From Agrostemma githago (Eukaryota > Streptophyta > Magnoliopsida > Caryophyllales > Caryophyllaceae), in the NCBI GenBank assembly GCA_958450325.1, contig OY288251.1, positions 15,938,976 through 16,002,975 on the forward strand: a stretch of DNA of 64,000 bases, written 5' to 3'. The notes beneath the pieces were generated by a model. It was not told the DNA's origin. It worked only from the letters and a program-made list of their open reading frames with translations, and did not search any database. Positions 11,746 through 20,982 of this stretch are shown one piece after another (position 1 is the stretch's first letter; every line of letters starts with the position of its first letter). Both the position numbers and the translations under genes were made by a program.

Positions 11746-13052
11746 ATGAGGTTTGATCTAAACTCCCCACACTCGGGAGCCGATATGAGCTACTCCTCTC
11801 CCTCTATGAATCAAGGGTATGACAAGACGTCCCCCTACCACTATCAAGCTTCTTGGGGTAATCAAGACTCTAGTGGGTATGAGCTTCAAGGATACGGAAA
11901 CGGCTACCAAAAAGTGAATGCCTATCAATCTTACGATCATGGTAGCTATTACTCGAGTTATCAATGTGAACCCGCCATGTTCAATCAAGATTCACCTTAC
12001 GGAAGCCAATATTCTCAAAACCCACCACATTACCCTCCACCCCAACCACAATATGAACCCCATGACCCACAATACTACCAATCACCTCAACCTCACTACC
12101 AACAATATGATGCCCCACCTCTTGGGCATCATCAAGATTTTCAAGGAGCTTTACAAAGGCCCAATGAACACCAAATGCCCAACTTGGAGTTATATCGATC
12201 GATTCTTCAATTGCCAAAGAGCCAACAAGAAATGGCAATCCAAATGCAAAAGGAACAAGATGAATTCATGGCCCAATATCGAAGACAAGGGGAGGCGATT
12301 GATGCTCGATTAAATCTTATATCGGCTAAAACCGTGATGTTTTTAACTCGAACGTCACAACTTGACGAAGGGTGCTCACTTGAGCAAGGGGAGCAACCCA
12401 ATCGTGAAGTCGTCGATGACGTCCCCTCTAGAAGCGAAACTTGCTTTGAAGAACCTCAATCGTCTACCCAAAAAGAGACGAATGAGGATATGACCCTTAG
12501 TGAAGGCATTGTTGGTGAATAATTGGAGGAGGTTAGTGGGTTGGATGAGTTGGTGGAATTTGTGAAGTTGTTGGGTGAAATTGACAAGCCCAAGTTGCCC
12601 TTGTCCGAGAATGTAGAAAAACATCAAGAACCCCTTGTAAGTGAACTAAGCAATGATTTGGAAGAGATTGAACCGCCGGTAGAAGTTTCAATTCTCCTCT
12701 CCAAGATGACGTGGGGGCAAGCGATGAAGATGGGGAACCACAACTTGAGGAAAGTGTGGGGGTGTGCAACGAGGAAGTGAGGCCAAAGCCGTTATTTGTG
12801 CCTCATGATGAAGACTTGAAGCTTGATAGTGATTGGAGGCGATGCCTAGGGAGGAAGAGGTCGGTAAATCTCGTAGGATGGATAGACCCCGGAGATCACA
12901 CGAAAGATGACATTGGGTCTTTTGAGGACTACTTCTTGCCTCCTCCTTGGAGGCCGTGGAGAATTGCTTGGCTCGAGCACTCTTTGGGCCGTCTCTATGA
13001 TGTCGGTAGTGCGTTCGACTTGCTCCTCCATGCCCTTGAGGGCTATGGTTGA
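11746..13052 (+). pseudogene. Tyr/Gln/Pro-rich protein of the non-autonomous element (degenerate)
   Basis: No known domain was recognised. From the ATG at 11746 the frame gives a protein with many Tyr-Gln, Ser-Tyr and Pro-Gln pairs in its first 130 residues, for example QYEPHDPQYYQSPQPHY. A likely helical segment (QMPNLELYRSILQLPKSQQ) and an acidic part follow. A TAA stop lies at 12520-12522. The same frame continues to about 12700, where a one-base shift leads into another open stretch ending at 13052 (acidic, with WIDPGDHTKDDIGSFEDYF). It lacks a gag capsid domain and zinc knuckle. Its place after the PBS suggests a gag-like or packaging role, which is inference. Alternatively it is a rearranged non-gag ORF of Athila relatives. 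Confidence 0.55.
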
Positions 13053-13360
13053 AGAATGAGAGTCCACCATCCTCGGTTTGACGGAGTTCCTTAAGAACCG
13101 TCATGTTGTACATTCCCCAACCTCTCTTATCTTTAGCTTTGTGTTTGTATTTAAGCTTATTGTGATTTTGTTCCTAGGACTCTTTGTTTTGTGATATTCT
13201 TGGTATTTGGATTGTTGATGAGCGTTGTGAGGGAGAGAATTTGATGTTGTATTTGAGTTTATTGTGATAGGTGAAGTGAAGATGACTCCTAGAGAGGAAT
13301 GGTTATCGATAGAGCATGGATTGTGAGCAAGGGAACGGGTTTTGGAAGCCACGAAGAGAG

Positions 13361-13510
13361 CGTCTCGACCGGGAAGAAGTCATCCCGACCGGGAAGGATG
13401 AGCCATTCCGACCGGGAAGGAGGCTTCCCGATCGGGATGAGGGTGCCATATTTTGGGTTTACTGGAGTGCCATCCCGATCGGGACGGGAGCTTCCCGATC
13501 GGGATGGCCC
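13361..13510 (+). repeat. Internal palindrome cluster
   Basis: About six copies of CTTCCCGATCGGGATG-like inverted repeats (also GTCTCGACCGGGAAG and CATCCCGACCGGGAAG), similar to the LTR cluster but with a different centre. It lies in the interior, far from any known promoter. Confidence 0.65.
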
Positions 13511-15138
13511 CCTACTCCCCCTTGTGCCTCTTCTTCGTCATTTGAGTCCACCCAACCATTGTACACCCCCTCCCAACCTCTCTTCTTCTCCTTGTTCCTA
13601 TCATATGACCCTTACACTTTATTTAAATGCCATCACTTCATTTTCTCTTCACTTTACACCGAGCCCCACATCAAATCTCACCCCCTCACACCATTACTAC
13701 CTCAACCATGCGATACTTTCAAGTTCGAAGCGGGATGACAATGATGACGACAAGCAAAGTGCCTATATTGACCATTGAGACGATGGAGCGAGTGAGTTGC
13801 TAACCGATGGGTACGGCAACTATCCTTTCTTTTCCGTCTATTATTGCTTGTTTTCTCTTGTTTGCCCCCTTCCTCTTGAGTCATGGTGTCTTGGTGGCCT
13901 TCGAGGCCTTAGTATGGTTGCTCTCGACTCTCGATGACGTGACTACGTCGAGAGTCAATCGAAAAATCCAAACTTTACAAGGTTTTCACCCTTTTTTAGG
14001 ATTTCGTCGGATTTGGGCGGAATCCGGGCTAGGTGACTTGATTACACCTAGTCCTCCCCTCCCATTCCCTTTTATTTCTTTCTTTTTATTTCTTCCCCCA
14101 TCCATATCTTTTCTTGTCTCGGCCCATGGTGACTTGACTACACCCCGGCCGGACACTTTCTACCATTTTCTCCACTTTATTTTTGATTTTTAGCTTTATT
14201 TTCGTAGTTTCTTTTCTTTTCTTTTGTGCTCCCATGCACTACGATCGAGCATGAGGACATTGCTCGGATTAAGTGTAGGGGAACGATATTCTATCGTAGT
14301 TAGTTTTATTTTCGTAGTTTTTCTAAAAATCTTTAAAAACCCTAAAAATTCGAAATTTTTTCATAAAAATCAAAAAGATTTTTCCTTTTGTGTGTTTTAC
14401 TTTTGCGTCGTTGTGTCGTATATTTGTTTTGTTGTGTGTGTTTTGCCTCCCTTTTTCCTCTTAGGTCGCCCAATCGCCGCTAACTTTGGAAGGCTTTCAA
14501 GACATCCGGTAACGCCTTTTATCCCTTTTTCCTCTTTACCTCTCGTGATGTTCGGAGGAGATTTGTGATGATGTGTGCTCGGGAGGAGCTTTGTAAAGTT
14601 TGTGGTTGATTGGTTGCTTGTTCGAAGATTTGGGGTGGTGTTTGTCTTGTTTTGTGTTTGATTTGTTATGTTTTGCTTTTTGTTGCTTTTGTCTCTTTTT
14701 CGTTCGTTTCGTCATGTCTTCGTTTTGTGTTGTGTTAGTTGTGTCTTGTGTGTAAAAAGGTTTTCGAAAACCCGGTTTAGAGGCTAGTGTGCGAGTGTTT
14801 ACTTTCCCTTCCTAGTGGTATAAATCGAGTCTTGGACTTTAGTCTAGTAGAATGACCCTAAATCAATGATTTCGTTGGTCCTTTACCTTGACTCCACCTA
14901 GCTTACTAGGGATTTACTAAGGGATTTGCATTTTGACCATTATGACCACCCACGGTGTGAAAAGGCCTTGGTTGCCGAGTCTCGTCCCTTAGGTGACCGT
15001 GTTTAGGATTGTTTGATTAGTCCAAGTTCTCCCCTTTTTGTGGGTTTGAAGGGAAAGCGCACTCCCAACTCTCCCATTCACCTACCTCCTACACATATCC
15101 ACACAATAAATTGCAATTTGTAGAATTCTCTCTTTCTT

Positions 15139-15345
15139 GTTACACAAAGAAATGCCAAAAAGCCAAATCATGCCAAAAGGGGCAAAGAAAAAAGAAAATG
15201 AAAAAAAAAATGAAAGAAAGAAAGAAATGAAGACAAAGAAAAGGCACAAAAGCCAAAAAGAAAATAGAAAATAAGAAAAAGAAATGGCATGGCAACACAC
15301 AAAGCATATATGCAAAAGAAAAGAGAAAATGCCAAAAGAAAATCG
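15139..15345 (+). repeat. A-rich low-complexity tract
   Basis: Repeats of GCCAAAA and AAAGAAA, with scattered Lys-type codons but no conserved frame. Similar A-rich tracts lie near the 3' end of Athila-type elements, as at 63540-63640 in this window. Confidence 0.7.
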
Positions 15346-16026
15346 TCTCACAAAAAGATCCTAACCCCACAAAAATAAGCCTTTTTCTGACTTTTGCCGT
15401 GAAGAGCCTACCGAAGGACCGAGTTCCTAGGAAGGATGATAGCGGCAATGGTCGGTCTTCCCTCACTTTGCAAATATTTCCACCTTTTTACTTGGACTAG
15501 TTAGGCGGTTTTAGACATGGGACGACCCTCTTGGCTCATCGCTAAAGGGGGCGGGTCTTCACTTACCTACAGTGTCGACTAACACTGTGGTTCATCACTT
15601 TCCATCCCGCCGATCGTCCCGTAGTACGTTCTTAGAAAGTTAGGAGGACCTAGGTAAGTTACCAACGTTTTTGTTGCTTTATCGTCATACTATTAGGGTT
15701 TAGTTCATCTTGGTTTGTATTGCTAGCTTGGGAACGTTGTCACTTGCCTCGAGTCCTAAACCGGTGCTTCTTTCACCGCTTGTTTGAGGGAAGCGGTATT
15801 TGTTTTCTTTTGGGTGCAACCGATTATTTGTTTGTTTGTGTATTTGTTTGTTTATGTGCTTTGTGTCCGGTTGCATCCACAGTTTTGTCGCAAGACCCCA
15901 CTTGCCTTGCAGAGTGCACTTTTCCTCTAAGTGCACTCGCGTGAGTTGAAAGGGCGTAGGGTGCGCTAATACCCGCTCGGCTAGTTTAGTAGTTAGTTTG
16001 TGCTTACTCGAGGGCGAGTAAGGGTT

Positions 16027-16040
16027 AAGTGTGGGGGAGT
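16027..16040 (+). other. Polypurine tract
   Basis: AAGTGTGGGGGAGT directly precedes the 3' LTR. It is the expected site of plus-strand priming. Confidence 0.85.
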
Positions 16041-17626
16041 TGATAAGTTTAGTTTGTAGTGCCTATTTTGCTATGTTTTGGTCCCTTTTTCCTTGTGGAA
16101 TCGCTCCTTGGGAGCGATTTATGGGCTACTTATGCTTCTTCTAGTTCGTTTTAGGTTCCCGAGACTATACATGAAGAATTGGAACGATTCCGACTCGTTT
16201 CATACACTTTTGGAGCCAACGAAGAGAAGGAACGATCACTTGGTGCCTTGAATTCGATCCCGAGACCTTGGGACCCATTCCCGAGCCCCTTAGACTCGAT
16301 CCCGAGCCCCGAGAATCGATGAGAAGCCCATAAGAAGCAAGGAGAGACCAAAAAGTTCTTATTGGAGGCCTACAAGACCCTTCCCGGGCGGGATAGTGAC
16401 TTTCCCGACCGGGAAGGGGTGTACAAAGCGAGAGGTTGTTGTTTTCAGCCGTCTCGGCCGAGACCAACCTTGTCTCGGTCGGGACCAGCCCTTCCCGGCC
16501 GAGATGGGGCCGTCTCGGTCGGGACGGGGGTGCTGCAGCCCGTGTTCACTTCCATTCTTCTCCTTTCATTCTTGGAACCCTATATATACCTCCTCTTGTA
16601 ATTTTGTGTTATGTGATTCATTACCCAAAAACCCTAGCCTAGTTTAGCATAGATTAGCATAGATTAGTGTAGATTAGTCCTTAGTTAATCTTTAATCCTA
16701 GTTTTAACTCTTGTAATTTGGGAATTCTTGAAGAATCCAACCAAGATTGACAACCTTGGTTGATGTATTTGGGTTTTCTTCCATTTATGCAAGATTTCTT
16801 CTTTTCATCTTCTCTAGTATGGTATAATCTTATTTTCCCTTCTTTTTATCTTTGTTTATCAATCAAGTTTCAATCTTTAGTTCTTGTTTATTGTTTTGTT
16901 CATCATCCTTGTTAGTTTCACATATGCAAGTTTGGTTGTTTGAGTTAGTTCTTCTTGTTAGTGTTAGTTTTAATTTAGATATGTTTGTGTAGACTCCTTG
17001 TGGGGTTAGTAGGAGGATTAAGTGTGGATTATGGGTGATTAGGACTTGATTATGGGTAAAGGGTGAATCTTTGTTGTTAGTCACATGTTGGGCACACTAT
17101 GTGTTTGTTGAAATGCTTGTTTGAGTTGTGGTGGCCATGCTTGTCATGCTAGTCTTCCTCTACTCATTGTTTGTCTAGTATGTGATTATGTTGAGAATAG
17201 TCTTGGACACAAGAGTGTGGACTAGGGTTTAGACGCGAGAGCGCGAACCCACCTTGACATCGGTCTAAGTAGCGAGAGCCCGGATCGACTCTAGCAACTA
17301 GGAGACACCTACACCCTTGATTACCCAAATCATCCTACTACGCTTATGAACCCGACCTAACCCTACTCTTTCCTCGTTCGATTTCTTTAGTTCGTTAGAT
17401 TCGTTTAGCCTTAGTTGTTACCCCTAGCTTAGCCATAGTCTTAGTTTATTCCCTTTTTATCGTTCTAGTTTAGTTTAGCGTCGAGACCTAGTCAAGTCTT
17501 TAGGTGGAACTTGGTCCAAACCCTCTTTACCGTCCCCGTGGATTCGACCCTACTTGCCCTAGCTACCCACTAGGAATAGTCGGTTATTTATTTGATCGGT
17601 GGGATCCACGACAAATCCCACCATCA
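16041..17626 (+). repeat. 3' LTR of the non-autonomous element
   Basis: 1586 bp and a close match to the 5' LTR, with a TATA box at 16581-16588. It carries a 7-bp insertion relative to the 5' copy near 16551. Confidence 0.95.
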
Positions 17627-17639
17627 TAGTACAAATGAC

Positions 17640-18140
17640 CCTCATTCACATTAACTTACAAGATGTAAAGTCCGTGTAATAGTTAGAAATAATCACAAAG
17701 TTCACTTAGCACAGTCACACATGTTGATGTGTACAATCACATGCTATAAGTTGCATAGTCAGGCATTAAATAGTACAAATGACCCCCATTCACATTAACT
17801 GAAAGGATGTAAAGTCTATGTAATAGTCAGACATCACTTTGCAGAGTCACTCTTGTTGAGGTGCACAATCACGTGATATAAGTTGTACAGCCACGTACAT
17901 GATATAGTCAGACATTCTAGAATTTACAATCACACTGTCATGTATAATCACACTCTGCACGCTGCAAAGTCACGCAGCTTAGTCTGTACAATCACATGCT
18001 ATAAGTTGCATAGTCAGGCATTAAGTTATTTACAATCACACTGTCATGTATAGTCACACTCTGCACGCTGCAAAGTCATGCAGCTTAGTCTGTACAATCA
18101 CACACTTTGCGATGTGCAGCCACGCACATGATATATATAT
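17640..18140 (+). repeat. TAGTCACAC-type repeats right of the LTR element
   Basis: Continuation of the array at 9412-9866. Units include TGTACAATCACATGCTATA, CTGCAAAGTCACGCAGCTTA (about 17961 and again about 18067) and CATGTATAGTCACACTCTGC. A copy with CAGCCACG replaces AGTCACAC near 17888 and 18116. Confidence 0.8.
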
Positions 18141-18193
18141 AGTCCAATCTCGCTTCCTGTCACTGATGACAACTAATATTCACCATCCGTTAG

Positions 18194-18936
18194 GACTCAC
18201 TGACCCGTATACTGGAACGACCCGACTCAAGTACCCCTGCGAACGAAGACACTGACGGTGTGTACGAAGCGTGGGACAGTTTCATACAAGACTGCGCCGG
18301 GACATTAGACTTGAACGCCGAACTGTTGTTTTTCCCGGTGCATACTATGGGTCACTACGCGTGCGTGTGCGTCAACTTTAGAGAAAGAACAGTTGATATC
18401 CTCGATCACCAGACACACGCCCCAGGGTCACATATGTTCCGGGTGTCCGGCAAAATAGTAAGTTGCACGCATATGCTTTATTTCACCACGTCAAAAATGT
18501 TCTACTGCTTAAGTGCTGATGTTTTCTATTACCTAATACCGCAACAGCTGCAAGCATTGACCGTCTACATGGACGAGAAGGGGCTGATTAAGAGCAGTCA
18601 CCTGGCAAATTCTACGCATCGCCAAGTAAAATTGGAATGGCAGAGCGCCCAGAAGAACGATCCGGAGTCCGGCATTTTCTGCTTGATGCACATGTGCCTG
18701 TACAACGGTGCTTCGTTCATCCACCCTGATATTGGGACTAAGGTCGGGAGGCGTTACTTGTCTTTCGAGGTTGCAGCGACCCTCGTCCTTGCTGACATGA
18801 ATGTAGCTCGTGGGACGTGTTGCCGAAAATTCGCGCTTTCATAGCAGACGCGCCAAGCATATGGAAACCACTCGATGAAAAACGTAAGATAGGGAGAATC
18901 GTGGAACGAAAGACCTCAGCGAACCGTAAGGCATGA
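18194..18936 (+). pseudogene. Ulp1-like protease copy 2, catalytic part, Cys-to-Ser
   Basis: Two exons are clear: 18194-18457 (88 codons, phase 0, donor GTAAG) and from 18548 onwards. Catalytic His lies in MGHYACVCVNF and Asp in DILDHQ; Gln lies in LEWQS. The position of the catalytic Cys reads PESGIFCLMHM against ANDCGVYLMMHM in copy 1, so Ser replaces Cys. A one-base frameshift near 18810 moves the frame away from the basic C-terminal tail, which runs in another frame to a TGA at 18934-18936 (contains SIWKPLDEKRK). With the upstream stop at 9201 this is a non-functional protease. A Cys-to-Ser form could still bind its substrate in principle. Confidence 0.7.
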
Positions 18937-19628
18937 ATGTGTAGTAAAGTAAAAACATTTTTTGTGAATATAGAAAAATCTCATGTTAGAGTATCTTCTG
19001 AGTATCAGATGAATGACAACTCAGTATCAGGGTCGCATGTGCGATGTGATACAGTCACGCAACTTCTGACTCACAGTCACAGTCAAACTCCTGCAGAGTC
19101 ATGACAGACAACCACAAGCAAATTCACTAATTAATTATACTAACAAACCTTGCATATATATCCATTCATTTACTTTCAGTTTATTTCACCTTAAAATTAA
19201 ACGATTGTTTCACCTAAAAAGAACCGATGGTTCCCGTATTTACAGAAGACACCAAAAAAACAATACACACACCGTAAAATCAGATTATTTCCCAAAAAAA
19301 CCGATGGTTCGAAAACGATGTCGACGAAATAACCTAAATTCACCCGCAATTCGCTGTATAACTTACAATGTAATTCACGCACCGTGTGTCGACAACACAT
19401 TATTTCCGTAAAATCGTTCCCGCAATCAGATTATTTCGCAAAAAAGTTCAAAAAACGATGTCGACGACAAATGTTAAAAACTGATGTGACTGTGAAGGGA
19501 TGTTTGTGAGTCTCAATGAAACATTGAGAAACACAAACACCCACCTCAATCTCCTAACCCTAATTAATTTATGAGGATAACCCCCCACCTAACCCATTAA
19601 ATTTTCACCCCCCTTTACTGCCTAACCC
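18937..19628 (+). other. Intergenic stretch within the Mutator-like region
   Basis: No gene is seen. There is a short cluster of CAGTCAC motifs (19042-19105). Local repeats of ACCGATGGTTC and CGATGTCGACGA occur between 19210 and 19460. An AT/C-rich leader then leads to the small ORF. Confidence 0.6.
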
Positions 19629-19760
19629 ATGAATTTTCAACCCCCTATTTACTACCCCCCCTCTTTAAATATCAACGCCATTTTTTACATCTTAACCACT
19701 TCAACTTCACCACTTTTACCAGCCCTTACTTACAACTCCACCACTTCAACCTTAGAAAAA

Positions 19761-20039
19761 ATGGCCAACAAAATAGAAGAAATCAGAAGTTTGATCGAGG
19801 AGTACGATGGTTTATTGGATACCACTATATCCAATGAATTAACAGCCATGCAGCTAGTCGCAACTGCAATTGACGCGAGGAACTTCGTGGCGTCCATTGG
19901 CGATACACATACAGAGGCCGAACTGGACAACTACATCCAGTTCTTGATGAAGAGGTCTGTGGACTGTTTCCGCACAAGGAAAGGGTTCCAGCGTGACTTG
20001 GCCAACTTGAAGAAAATTCTTAAAAAGTACGAAGGTTAA
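19761..20039 (+). CDS. Small protein of unknown function (92 aa)
   Basis: I do not recognise this protein. An ATG at 19761 in the good context AAAAAATGGCC opens a 92-residue frame starting MANKIEEIRSLIEEYDGLLD. It is rich in Glu, Leu and Lys and looks mostly alpha-helical (heptad-like Leu/Ile spacing near both ends), ending LKKILKKYEG. The frame extends upstream to 19629, but that part is Pro/Thr/Ser-rich and lies where a leader is expected; a TTTAAATA box lies at 19663-19670. It sits between the Ulp1-like copies and the oppositely oriented transposase. It may be an accessory gene of the Mutator-like element or a captured fragment. Confidence 0.45.
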   Translation: MANKIEEIRSLIEEYDGLLDTTISNELTAMQLVATAIDARNFVASIGDTHTEAELDNYIQFLMKRSVDCFRTRKGFQRDLANLKKILKKYEG

Positions 20040-20284
20040 GTATGTATGGGTTAAGATGTAGCTTTAATTAATGGACGTTTTTATGTGTTTAAAGTTTTAA
20101 TGAATGTTAAAATGAAGCGTTTAATGGTATGCAATGGATGTTTTCCGCCTTATGTTGTAGAATGTTTTCCGTGTTTAATGGTATGCAAGTATAATATGTT
20201 GTGTAAGAGATGGACTATTTCTAATGTACAAATATTTCCATCGCTATTGCGCTATTTCTCTATTTCTATCGCTATTTTTCTAAT

Positions 20285-20545
20285 GTACAGACACATGGTG
20301 TATAGTCACACTCAACAAGTTTTATAGTCACACTAAACATGGTGTATAATCACAGTCATCATGTCATAAAACCAGTTTAGGTTTCTACACTTCATTTTGT
20401 AGAATCACAGTCAGTGTATGGTAGAATCATAGTCATTATCTTGTACAATCACACTCCCACAATTAGTGCAACCACACTCCACCTCTTGTTCTACAATCAC
20501 ACACTGCCTACTGTAAAGTCGCACTCATTGCGTTGCACAATCACA
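20285..20545 (+). repeat. TAGTCACAC repeat cluster after the small ORF
   Basis: About nine degenerate units: GTGTATAGTCACACTCAACA, TTTATAGTCACACT, GTATAATCACAGTCATCATG, TAGAATCACAGTCA and others. They are less regular than the intron clusters. Confidence 0.75.
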
Positions 20546-20982
20546 CTTACTTGTTTCGTGTCAACCAAATATTAAGGGCATAATGTTCCTGTACAGCTGT
20601 ATTTGTAGCCAAAGATGATGCATTCCAGAATAAAAACGACTGCTATTTCAATGTATTCTTACAGTAAAAAAACCAAAAACAATTTTACGGACCCCCATGC
20701 TTTACGACTACGCCATATTAGAAATAATTAAGGTCCGCAATAGACGTAAACAATATCACGGACTTTGACCATTTCAAACGTCGACAAGTCTTTATGTTTC
20801 ACAAACAAAAAATAGCCTCCATGATCTACGACTTACACCATATTAAAAATGATTGAGGTCCGCAATATACGAAAACAATGTCACGGACCTTGACCATTTC
20901 AAACGTCGACAACCTTTGTGTTTCCAAAAAGAATGTTCCTAAGTGACAGAGGATATTCATGAACAATCCTCCTCGGCAATCC
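20546..20982. other. Spacer with a diverged direct repeat
   Basis: A ~125-bp segment containing ATTGAGGTCCGCAATA(T/G)ACG and TTTCAAACGTCGACAA occurs twice (about 20695-20810 and 20820-20935). Otherwise no gene is seen until the end of the transposase pseudogene. Confidence 0.6.

Larger units (their letters stand above)
13053..16026 (+). other. Non-coding 3' half of the non-autonomous element
   Basis: No convincing protein is visible. It holds a second palindrome cluster (13361-13510), a pyrimidine-rich stretch (14050-14560), an internal PPT-like sequence (ATTAAGTGTAGGGGAA at 14269-14284) and an A-rich tract (15139-15345). The internal PPT-like site hints that the interior was built from more than one element. 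Confidence 0.6.
9872..17626 (+). mobile_element. Non-autonomous LTR retrotransposon, complete
   Basis: 7755 bp with LTRs 9872-11450 and 16041-17626, a PBS, a polypurine tract and a perfect TSD TAGTA (9867-9871, 17627-17631). The LTRs start TGATAAGT and end ACCATCA, and differ by roughly 27 substitutions and one 7-bp indel by eye (about 1.7%). The 4.6 kb interior shows no protease, RT, RNase H or integrase in any frame, only one degenerate ORF rich in Tyr, Gln and Pro. The element must have been mobilised in trans. It inserted into the Mutator-like region between the two halves of Ulp1 copy 2. Confidence 0.95.

Noticed and set aside
13299..14193. Plus-strand frames after the Tyr/Gln-rich ORF
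   Set aside because: They overlap the palindrome cluster and pyrimidine-rich stretches, show no domain, and overlap in several frames.
15082..15466. Phe/Leu-rich minus-strand frames resembling membrane proteins
   Set aside because: They are the complement of the A-rich tract near the 3' end of the non-autonomous element; composition alone explains them.
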